From Bacteroidia bacterium (GTDB lineage: Bacteria > Bacteroidota > Bacteroidia > Cytophagales > Cyclobacteriaceae): 5,065 nucleotides of DNA. Of the stretch, positions 1 to 5,065 are shown one piece after another. The translations under genes were made by a program, and so were the position numbers. Within the stretch, counting starts at the first letter, position 1. The number at the start of each line of letters is the position of its first letter. A model generated the notes under the pieces. The model searched no databases. It was given only the letters and a program-made list of their open reading frames with translations, and was not told where the DNA came from. The stretch covers positions 1-5,065 of the forward strand of contig JANXRR010000412.1 of assembly GCA_025356795.1 (NCBI GenBank), in the 5' to 3' direction.

Positions 1-798
1 GAGCGACATGGTAATAACTGGGGCAGCTACACCCATTTCAAGGGCAGTTTCTACCGTCCATTTGCCTTCACCGGAAGAGTGCATTACACCCTTTATAGAT
101 TCAAGATTGGTGTCGCGTTCGAGTGCGCTTTGCGTCAACTCCATTAACCAACTGCGCACAACCGAACCGTGATTCCAGACTTTTGAAACTGCTGCTAAAT
201 CCATGTCAGCATCATGCCTGTGTAACAATTCCATGCCTTCGGCAATGGCCTGCATCATGCCATACTCAATACCGTTATGAACCATCTTGGTAAAATGCCC
301 GCTGCCACTTTTACCGCAATAGAGGTAGCCATTTTCAACCGATATAGACTGGAAGAGAGATTCACAATGATCAAAAACTTCTTTCTTGCCACCAATCATA
401 GTGCAAACTCCGCTCAACGCCCCATTCACTCCACCGCTGGTGCCACAATCGAGAAAATGAATTCCATTCTTTTCAAGATCTCTCGCTCGGGCTACAGAAT
501 CTTTGAAAAACGAATTGCCACCGTCAATTAGAATATCACCTTGGTTAAGGTGATTTTTGAGATTACTCAGCAGGACATCTAACGCATTGCCAGCAGGAAC
601 CATAATCCATATCACTCGCGTCTGCTTCAGCGCCTTTACCAACTCGTTAATTGAAGCAGCGGTGTTTATGCCTTCGGATGCAATCTTTTCCATCGTACTT
701 TTATTCACATCAAAGGCCACAACTTCATGTCCATGATTTTTGAAGTTAAGAGCCAAATTATATCCCATTTTGCCAAGGCCGATCAATCCGATTTGCAT
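1..798 (-). CDS. gnd: 6-phosphogluconate dehydrogenase, decarboxylating, short NAD-type (3' end cut by window edge)
   Basis: The enzyme oxidatively decarboxylates 6-phosphogluconate to ribulose 5-phosphate and CO2 in the cytoplasm (pentose phosphate pathway). I translated the minus strand from the ATG at 798-796; the frame stays open for 266 codons to base 1. A Rossmann motif GLGKMG lies at residues 7-12. Asp30 ends the second strand (AFDVNKS); an acidic residue there normally favours NAD over NADP, so NAD use is inferred. Substrate motifs follow: DGGNS at 92-96, CGTSGG at 118-123, and KMVHNGIEYG at 171-180 with the family catalytic Lys171 and Glu178 plus His174 and Asn175. RSWLM (215-219) and HSSGEGKWTVETA (240-252) resemble the short (about 300-residue) YqeC-like branch rather than the 470-residue GntZ/Gnd form, so only about 30-40 residues should be missing. 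No Shine-Dalgarno sequence is visible; the start is chosen because the Rossmann fold begins at once. It follows gntK by 100 bases, which supports a gluconate catabolic pair. Confidence 0.95.
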   Translation of the reverse strand, partial: MQIGLIGLGKMGYNLALNFKNHGHEVVAFDVNKSTMEKIASEGINTAASINELVKALKQTRVIWIMVPAGNALDVLLSNLKNHLNQGDILIDGGNSFFKDSVARARDLEKNGIHFLDCGTSGGVNGALSGVCTMIGGKKEVFDHCESLFQSISVENGYLYCGKSGSGHFTKMVHNGIEYGMMQAIAEGMELLHRHDADMDLAAVSKVWNHGSVVRSWLMELTQSALERDTNLESIKGVMHSSGEGKWTVETALEMGVAAPVITMSL

Positions 799-826
799 AC
801 GATGTAGGTTAGGGTGTCTGATTTTC

Positions 827-860
827 GGAGTCAAATAAAAGTATTTATTATCAACACTCC
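827..860. repeat. Imperfect inverted repeat between gntK and gnd
   Basis: Outer arms GGAGT (827-831) and ACTCC (856-860) enclose inner arms AATAAA (834-839) and TTTATT (844-849) around a 4-base loop. Asymmetric unpaired bases (2 on one side, 6 on the other) separate the two stems. On the transcribed minus strand it would sit in the 100-base spacer, about 30 bases before the gnd start. No T-run follows, so it is not a standard terminator; it could be an mRNA processing or stability element, or chance in AT-rich DNA. Confidence 0.25.
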
Positions 861-898
861 TAAAAGCTGTGTGAAGGAAATGGAACAGTTTTCTCCTT

Positions 899-2368
899 TT
901 AAAAATTTTTGATTTTCCTGAACTCGTCCTTCAAAGCAATGTAAAGTGATTTGAAAACCAAATACGTTCTCACGTAATCCTTATTCCGTACTTCATCAGG
1001 ATAAAAGATTTTTGCTGATTGGGTTTGGAAATTTGAATTAATATGAAGCGCTTTAAAGGCAAGAATAGCTGCACCCACAGAAGATGCATCGGTATTACTA
1101 TCCACTGAAAGGGGCTTTCCAATTACATCGCATAGAAGTTGCACCCACAGATCTGATTTAATAAAGCCGCCACTTACAAAAACTTTATTGGCAGGCATAA
1201 CCACTTCCTCTACTGACTCAATAATGCTTTTAATCTCAAAACATATTCCTTCAATGATGGCACGTCTAAAATGCCTTTGTCTATGTTTAATGCCAATTCC
1301 AACATACGCTCCTGTGGCGTGGGCATCATAAATGGGAGCTCGCTCACCCATAAGGTAAGGTAGAAAAATAAGGCCTTCGGTTGAACTAGCTGAAAAAGCA
1401 GAGGCCAGAAAAGCTTCAGGGGTTTCGGATGACTGCAATAAGTTTTCAGAAAACCAATTCAACAAAAACGCCCCATTGTTACTGGCCCCACCAATAATAA
1501 AAGTGTCTTCCGCTAAAAAGTAGCAAAAGGTTCTTTGAAGCGCATCCATTTTGAACTGGTTCACAGCCATTCGCACTGCTCCGCTAGTACCAATGGTGAT
1601 TGACATTTCGCCAGGATTAGTTGCATGACTACCCACATTAGCTAAGCAACCATCAGAAGCTCCAATTATTAAGGGTGTATTGGTGGCGATGTTGAGCAAT
1701 AAGGCAACCTCTTGAAGTGGAAAAAATATATATTCAGGAGAATAGGGAGTTGAAAGTTGATCTTTTGAAATTCCGCAAACGGCTAACGCTCGATCAAACC
1801 AGTTCAAATTTTCGGTATCGAATAAACCCGTTGCCGAAGCTATTGAATAGTCAACGGCATATTTATTCGTAAAATTGAAAAAAATATATTCTTTTATTGA
1901 TATGAATTTATGGACATGCCTGAATAATTCGGGTTGGACTTCTCGCATCCAAAGTAATTTGCAAATGGGAGCCATCGGATGGATAGGAGTTCCGCAAGTA
2001 CCGTAAATTTTATTCCCCAATTCACTAGATTTTAATTCAGCGGCTTGAGATTCACTTCTGTTGTCGGCCCAAATAATCAACTGGGTTATTGGGTTACCAT
2101 CAGTATCAACAGCCATTAAACTATGCATAGCACTGCTAAAAGAAAGTGCAGCCAACTTGTAAGTGGTATCCATAGAAGAAACTATGGCTTTGATTGATTC
2201 AATTACAGCTGATAAAATTTGGTCAGGATCTTGCTCTGCAAAGCCTGGTGTAGGATATTGTGTAGAATATGCCTTTTGATAATTGCTGATCACTTTACCA
2301 TCTGGCAAAAAAGCAAAGGCTTTGGTGCTAGTGGTTCCTATATCAATAGTGAGAATGTAATTAATCAC
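899..2368 (-). CDS. gntK: Gluconate kinase, FGGY family
   Basis: GntK phosphorylates D-gluconate with ATP to 6-phosphogluconate, the substrate of the dehydrogenase encoded next. The 489-residue length is close to the usual FGGY size of about 500. The N-terminal ATPase-fold half has the phosphate-1 motif DIGTTSTK (9-16), FSSAMHSL (77-84), WADNRS (100-105), TPIHPMAP (127-134), SIKEY (157-161) and DYSIASATGLFD (173-184); this set is characteristic of gluconokinases rather than xylulo- or glycerol kinases. GASDG (236-240) carries the likely catalytic base Asp239. TIGTSGAVR (258-266) is the phosphate-2 loop. LPYLMGERAP (336-345), SGGFIKSDLW (399-408) and DASSVGAA (427-434) complete the C-terminal domain. 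The start is GTG at 2368-2366; the next methionine (residue 66) lies far past the nucleotide-binding motif, so GTG is well supported. Only a weak GGA precedes it. The stop is TAA. Substrate assignment rests on motif recall, not an alignment. Confidence 0.93.
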   Translation of the reverse strand: MINYILTIDIGTTSTKAFAFLPDGKVISNYQKAYSTQYPTPGFAEQDPDQILSAVIESIKAIVSSMDTTYKLAALSFSSAMHSLMAVDTDGNPITQLIIWADNRSESQAAELKSSELGNKIYGTCGTPIHPMAPICKLLWMREVQPELFRHVHKFISIKEYIFFNFTNKYAVDYSIASATGLFDTENLNWFDRALAVCGISKDQLSTPYSPEYIFFPLQEVALLLNIATNTPLIIGASDGCLANVGSHATNPGEMSITIGTSGAVRMAVNQFKMDALQRTFCYFLAEDTFIIGGASNNGAFLLNWFSENLLQSSETPEAFLASAFSASSTEGLIFLPYLMGERAPIYDAHATGAYVGIGIKHRQRHFRRAIIEGICFEIKSIIESVEEVVMPANKVFVSGGFIKSDLWVQLLCDVIGKPLSVDSNTDASSVGAAILAFKALHINSNFQTQSAKIFYPDEVRNKDYVRTYLVFKSLYIALKDEFRKIKNF

Positions 2369-2369
2369 A

Positions 2370-2385
2370 GATCCAGTTAAGGATC
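2370..2385. repeat. Short perfect inverted repeat abutting the gntK start codon
   Basis: GATCC (2370-2374), a 6-base loop (AGTTAA), and GGATC (2381-2385) form a perfect 5-bp stem. It ends one base before the GTG start of gntK, so in the mRNA it covers the region where a ribosome would bind. A 5-bp stem is only marginally stable and may be accidental; a role in limiting translation is inference. Confidence 0.3.
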
Positions 2386-2446
2386 GGAAAAGTAAGAAAT
2401 TAAACGAGATGTTTGGTATATAAAAAAAGTTAAGCTGAACTCTGCT

Positions 2447-2472
2447 GTTTTAGAAAATATAAGTTTTAGAAA
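2447..2472. repeat. Pair of exact 10-bp direct repeats, 16-bp period
   Basis: GTTTTAGAAA occurs at 2447-2456 and again at 2463-2472, separated by 6 bases. The pair lies directly after the stop codon of the T9SS-tail gene and about 80-105 bases upstream of the gntK start, so it is a candidate for a tandem protein-binding site. A 16-bp period is not a whole number of helical turns, and the DNA is AT-rich, so chance is a real alternative. Confidence 0.3.
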
Positions 2473-2473
2473 T

Positions 2474-2833
2474 CTATCTTTTCAAGAATTTGAAACTACC
2501 TTTTACGGGAGAATATCCATCGCGCAAAGCAATCATATAATAACCCACTGGAAGATCTTTTGTTTTGATTCTAATTTCGAAATCATCTAATACTTCCATT
2601 TCTATTTCTAATAAGCTACCAATTATATTATGCAATGCTACTTTGGTTCTTTTAGCAACGGGCAATTCAAGTTTGATGGTAACAAAATCTGTTGCAGGAT
2701 TAGGATACACTTGCACAGATTTAATATCAAAACCGAAAGGTTGGGAAAAATTCTCGTCATGCACTTGGCTAAACCCAAGTTGTGAGACCAGAACCGTCAT
2801 AAAAACCAGCGCTATAATTTTAACTATATTCAT
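2474..2833 (-). CDS. Small secreted protein made almost only of a T9SS type A sorting domain
   Basis: This is a 119-residue protein of unknown role. Residues 1-23 form a Sec signal peptide: a Lys at position 5, a hydrophobic core IIALVFMTVLV, and a GFSQ end typical of Bacteroidota, so cleavage after Gln23 is likely. About 16 linker residues follow. From about residue 40 onward the protein matches a Por/T9SS type A C-terminal sorting domain: VYPNPATDF (42-50), the LHNIIG strand-turn (67-72), DLPVGYYMIAL (93-103), and a basic last strand ending FKFLKR. There is no room for a cargo domain. In typical T9SS cargo this domain directs export across the outer membrane and is then removed by PorU. I chose the ATG at 2833 because the signal peptide starts there; a TTG 17 codons upstream would add a charged extension before it. 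A weak AGAGACAAGAAA precedes the ATG. The stop is TAG. Spacers of 123 and 105 bases isolate it from nnr and gntK, so it may be its own transcription unit. Confidence 0.85.
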   Translation of the reverse strand: MNIVKIIALVFMTVLVSQLGFSQVHDENFSQPFGFDIKSVQVYPNPATDFVTIKLELPVAKRTKVALHNIIGSLLEIEMEVLDDFEIRIKTKDLPVGYYMIALRDGYSPVKGSFKFLKR

Positions 2834-2881
2834 TTTCTTGTCTCTAATACGAATAGTGTGTATTTGTGGTTGGTATTTCTG

Positions 2882-2889
2882 CAAATTAA
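2882..2889 (-). promoter_or_regulatory. Possible Bacteroidota -7 element before the T9SS-tail gene
   Basis: Read on the minus strand this is TTAATTTG, one mismatch from the Bacteroidota consensus TAnnTTTG. It lies about 50 bases upstream of the ATG at 2833. No clear TTG appears at the expected -33 distance. The 20-bp dyad at 2890-2909 sits directly upstream, where the promoter spacer would be. This is tentative. Confidence 0.22.
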
Positions 2890-2909
2890 TTATTGCTTAG
2901 ATGCAATAA
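2890..2909. promoter_or_regulatory. Perfect dyad TTATTGC-N6-GCAATAA, possible operator
   Basis: Two perfect 7-bp arms (2890-2896 and 2903-2909) flank a 6-base centre (TTAGAT). The 20-bp size and 6-bp spacing fit a site for a dimeric DNA-binding protein. It lies in the nnr to T9SS-tail spacer, 56 bases upstream of the latter's start. As RNA it would be an AT-rich hairpin with no U-run after it in either direction, so a terminator is less likely. No regulator is encoded in the window to match with it. Confidence 0.35.
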
Positions 2910-2956
2910 GTAGGCCGAAAGTTTATTGTAGTAGAAAATAAACAAAAAGAATAGGG

Positions 2957-4450
2957 TTAGGACCTGACTTTTAAAAAGGCCTCTGGCAAAAAGTCTACCA
3001 AATCAGAGGCAATCAAAGAATCCATACCTTTTTTGCGGGCGGCCAAATCGCCAGCCAGGCCATGAATATAGACACCGATTAAGGCAGCATCAATACTTGA
3101 ATAGCCCTGTGCCAATAAAGAAGTGAGAATGCCAGTAAGTACATCTCCTGTTCCGCCTGTTGCCATTCCAGGATTTCCGGTTGAATTGAAATACACAATA
3201 CCATCAGGAGTGCTTATGGACGTGTTGGCGCCTTTCAATACCACTACCGACTTTAAGTCAAACGAGAGTTTCTTTTGTTTTTCTAGTCGCTCGAAATCAT
3301 TTGCCCATGAATCAACCAATCGTTCAAATTCTTTAGGATGTGGTGTTAGAATGCTTCCCGGTGTAACGGTCAACAAAAGTTCGCGGTATACGCTTATTAT
3401 ATTGATAGCATCGGCATCAATAACCATTGGTTTGGATCGGTTCAACAATTTTGCCAGGGCATTTACTGTTTCTTTTGATTGGCCCAAACCAGGCCCAACG
3501 CCCACGCCATCGATAGCGGCCACATCTAATGGTTCGGAAAAAGAGTAAGCATTTGAATCGATAGAAACCATTGCTTCTGGAATTGCCGTTTGCATAATGG
3601 TGTAACCTTCGCTTGGAATGTGAACAGTTAATAAGCCGACACCTGAACGCACGGCAGCTCTAGCTGCCAGCACACAAGCGCCCATTTTGCCATAACTACC
3701 CGCAACAAGTAAAGCCTTTCCATATTTACCTTTATGATCAAACCTTGATCGTACTTTTAATTTTTCCTTAATGGCCGCTCGGGTAAGGTAATAAGCTGAA
3801 GGTTCGTTTTCGTTTATTAAATTCTTGCTGATTCCAATATCCAGCAAATGCCAATCGCCAACAAAGCGAAAATTTTCGGGAAGGAAAAAGGCAAGCTTTG
3901 GAACTTGAAAGGTAAGGGTATAGTGAGCTCGTACAATGTGGCCGTAAGAATGCCTTTCCAAATGTAACCCTGACGGCACATCAATAGCTATACGAATTGC
4001 CTTGGCTTTGTTTATGGCATCAATGGTGGTAGCATAAAGTCCTTCAACTGGGCGCGAAAGGCCAATACCAAAAATTCCGTCAATTAGGATATGCCTGTCT
4101 GTAAAAAAAGAAGCATCAATAGATTTGTTAATTTCTTCCTTGTGGATTTTTTCATCCAATCTTTCCTTATTGATTTTAAAATCTTCACTTTCTTTTCCAC
4201 CCTGAATAATCCACACTTTAACGGGGTAACTCCAATTTTTTAAAAGCCTGGCAATAGCAAGCGCATCGCCACCATTGTTTCCTGTTCCACAAATAATCCC
4301 GATTTTATGCGTGGCTTTAAAATGTTGAACAACCCATTGAACAAAAGCTTCGGCTGCGCGCTCCATTAAATCAATTGAAGAGCTTGCTTCGTGTTGAATG
4401 GTTTGCTGATCGAGTTTTTTAAGTTGATCCGTATCTAGCACTTTTATCAT
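2957..4450 (-). CDS. nnr: Bifunctional NAD(P)H-hydrate epimerase / ADP-dependent NAD(P)H-hydrate dehydratase
   Basis: Nnr repairs hydrated NADH and NADPH: the N-terminal YjeF domain interconverts the R and S hydrates, and the C-terminal ribokinase-like domain dehydrates the S form using ADP in bacteria. The protein has 497 residues, the normal length for the fusion. In the epimerase domain (about 1-210) are CGTGNNGGDALAIARLL (54-70), IDGIFGIGLSRPVEG (123-137), AIDVPSGL (155-162) and the PK motif at 184-185. The dehydratase domain (about 225-497) has KGKYGKALLVAGS (240-252), GVGVGPGLG (315-323), DADAIN (345-350), LTPHPKEFERL (368-378), VVLKGANTSI (403-412) and GGTGDVLTGI (432-441), whose Asp436 is the family catalytic residue. 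The ATG at 4450 is preferred over a TTG seven codons upstream because MIKVLD is the usual beginning. No Shine-Dalgarno sequence is visible. The stop is TAA. It is 113 bases downstream of the VOC gene and 123 bases upstream of the T9SS-tail gene, so co-transcription is uncertain. Confidence 0.96.
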   Translation of the reverse strand: MIKVLDTDQLKKLDQQTIQHEASSSIDLMERAAEAFVQWVVQHFKATHKIGIICGTGNNGGDALAIARLLKNWSYPVKVWIIQGGKESEDFKINKERLDEKIHKEEINKSIDASFFTDRHILIDGIFGIGLSRPVEGLYATTIDAINKAKAIRIAIDVPSGLHLERHSYGHIVRAHYTLTFQVPKLAFFLPENFRFVGDWHLLDIGISKNLINENEPSAYYLTRAAIKEKLKVRSRFDHKGKYGKALLVAGSYGKMGACVLAARAAVRSGVGLLTVHIPSEGYTIMQTAIPEAMVSIDSNAYSFSEPLDVAAIDGVGVGPGLGQSKETVNALAKLLNRSKPMVIDADAINIISVYRELLLTVTPGSILTPHPKEFERLVDSWANDFERLEKQKKLSFDLKSVVVLKGANTSISTPDGIVYFNSTGNPGMATGGTGDVLTGILTSLLAQGYSSIDAALIGVYIHGLAGDLAARKKGMDSLIASDLVDFLPEAFLKVRS

Positions 4451-4454
4451 GCAC

Positions 4455-4462
4455 CAAAGGTA
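4455..4462 (-). promoter_or_regulatory. TAnnTTTG match just upstream of nnr
   Basis: The minus strand reads TACCTTTG, a perfect match to the Bacteroidota -7 consensus, ending 4 bases before the nnr ATG. If used, transcription would begin at or next to the start codon, giving a leaderless mRNA. No TTG lies at the usual -33 spacing, and the match contains few fixed bases, so chance is likely enough to keep confidence low. Confidence 0.2.
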
Positions 4463-4563
4463 GGCAATCAATCAGGTAATATAAGTTGAATGCTGGGCCG
4501 CGCAAGTTTTTTACAAACAAATATTAACCGAAAGAAAACAAATCCATAACCTCTTTTTGCAAT

Positions 4564-4956
4564 CTAAAAACCCTCTTCTTTGGGTTCCCACAATTCAACC
4601 TTGTTTCCGTCAGGATCCATTATCCAACCGAACTTTCCATAACTAAACTCTTGTATCTCTCCTACAATTTCAACTCCTTCTTCTTTTAACACCTTTATAA
4701 GTTCTACCAAATTTTCTACTCTATAGTTAAGCATGAATGGTTTTTGACTAGGCTCAAAATAGTTTGAATCTTGAGAAAAAGGACTCCACGCTGTTAGCGC
4801 TGGGGTATTTGCCTCTTTATTGTGAACCTCAAGCCAGCGGAAGGAGGCTCCATACTCATCTACAGGCAAACCTAAATGCTTACCATACCACTCTTTTATT
4901 TTTTTGGGGTCTTGCGTTTTAAAGAAAACTCCACCCAGGCCAGTTACTCTTTTCAT
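4564..4956 (-). CDS. VOC-superfamily (glyoxalase/bleomycin resistance-like) protein
   Basis: This is a single 130-residue VOC-fold protein with two beta-alpha-beta-beta-beta modules, at about residues 4-57 and 73-125. Module 1 has GLGGVFFKTQDPKKIKEWY then HLGLPV (27-32) and FRWLEV (39-44). A conserved-looking stretch, AWSPF followed by NYFEPSQKPFMLNYRV, joins the modules. Module 2 ends with the typical FGWIMDPDGNKVELWEP (109-125). Family members include lyases, isomerases, dioxygenases and antibiotic-binding proteins; nothing here fixes a substrate. The His usually found in the first strand of each module is not seen (Gly9 and about Met75 occupy those places); only the C-terminal Glu121 resembles a metal ligand. 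No signal peptide is present, so it is probably cytoplasmic. It starts with ATG, with no clear Shine-Dalgarno sequence, and stops with TAG. The nearest gene is nnr, 113 bases downstream, with no obvious functional link. Confidence 0.88.
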   Translation of the reverse strand: MKRVTGLGGVFFKTQDPKKIKEWYGKHLGLPVDEYGASFRWLEVHNKEANTPALTAWSPFSQDSNYFEPSQKPFMLNYRVENLVELIKVLKEEGVEIVGEIQEFSYGKFGWIMDPDGNKVELWEPKEEGF

Positions 4957-5065
4957 GTTTTTAAAATTAGTGTTTACATATTATTATTGAGACGTGAGAC
5001 TTTTTTTATAATACTTGTTGCTGATAGTTTCTGAAATTTCATGAGTAATAATTTTTTTATTTAAG
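4957..5065. other. AT-rich non-coding stretch upstream of the VOC gene
   Basis: These 109 bases to the right edge contain no supportable gene. They should hold the VOC gene promoter. The closest candidate on the minus strand is TAATTTTA at 4962-4969, one mismatch from TAnnTTTG, but it lies only 5 bases from the ATG and has no TTG at the expected distance, so no promoter is called. Confidence 0.5.

Noticed and set aside
277..531. 84-codon plus-strand open frame
   Set aside because: It lies wholly antisense to gnd, whose motifs are unambiguous, and its translation shows no recognisable domain.
1070..1151. Exact 12-bp direct repeat TGCACCCACAGA, copies 70 bases apart
   Set aside because: Both copies lie inside gntK in different reading frames (one encodes SVGA, the other spans LWVQ), each explained by conserved FGGY motifs, so it is coincidence.
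2834..2884. Upstream TTG start for the T9SS-tail protein adding 17 residues
   Set aside because: It would put a charged segment (RIRDKK) in front of an otherwise well-formed signal peptide.
2565..2900. 111-codon plus-strand open frame with hydrophobic segments
   Set aside because: It is antisense to the T9SS-tail gene. Its hydrophobic stretches are the complement of the signal peptide region, and no start signal or family is seen.
3123..3548. 141-codon plus-strand open frame
   Set aside because: It is antisense to the catalytic part of the Nnr dehydratase domain and is a shadow of that conserved sequence.
4451..4471. Upstream TTG start for nnr adding seven residues
   Set aside because: The extension (MIAYLWC) does not fit the family N-terminus, while the ATG at 4450 gives the expected MIKVLD start.
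4507..4563. Possible terminator after the VOC gene
   Set aside because: There is only an imperfect direct similarity (AACCTCTTTTT and AACCCTCTTC), with no stem followed by a T-run.
4987..5012. Plus-strand TTGAGA and TATAAT resembling a sigma70 promoter
   Set aside because: The spacer is 14 bases, too short for that promoter class, and Bacteroidota housekeeping promoters use a different consensus.
4974..5042. Minus-strand 22-codon ORF (starts MKFQKLS) ahead of the VOC gene
   Set aside because: It is AT-rich and low in complexity, with no ribosome binding site and no recognisable family. ORFs this short are expected by chance.

Overview
This window looks like ordinary chromosomal sequence from a member of the Bacteroidota, probably the Cytophagales or a related group. 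The main evidence is a small secreted protein ending in a type IX secretion (Por) type A sorting domain, a system confined to this phylum. AT-rich spacers, weak or absent Shine-Dalgarno sequences and one TAnnTTTG-like promoter element agree with that. The genus cannot be fixed from this sequence alone.

All five genes lie on the minus strand, so transcription runs from right to left. In that order they are a VOC-fold (glyoxalase/bleomycin-resistance-like) protein (4956-4564), the bifunctional NAD(P)H-hydrate repair enzyme Nnr (4450-2957), a short secreted protein that is almost only a T9SS sorting domain (2833-2474), an FGGY-family gluconate kinase GntK that starts with GTG (2368-899), and a short-form, probably NAD-dependent 6-phosphogluconate dehydrogenase (798 to the left edge, lacking its C-terminus). 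Each spacer is about 100 to 125 bases. That is too wide to assume one operon, although gntK and gnd are a clear functional pair.

GntK would phosphorylate gluconate to 6-phosphogluconate, and Gnd would oxidatively decarboxylate that to ribulose 5-phosphate with NADH formation, feeding the pentose phosphate pathway. No gluconate transporter or regulator is visible; either could lie beyond the left edge. Nnr repairs damaged NADH and NADPH. It is a housekeeping enzyme with only a loose thematic link to the NAD-reducing enzyme nearby. The VOC protein and the T9SS-tail protein have no assignable substrate or role.

No RNA gene, mobile element, CRISPR array or convincing rho-independent terminator was seen. 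I found no evidence of a new multi-gene system. The points most worth a second look are the cargo-less sorting-domain protein, a perfect 7-6-7 dyad upstream of it, the apparent loss of metal ligands in the VOC protein, and a hairpin next to the GTG start of gntK.
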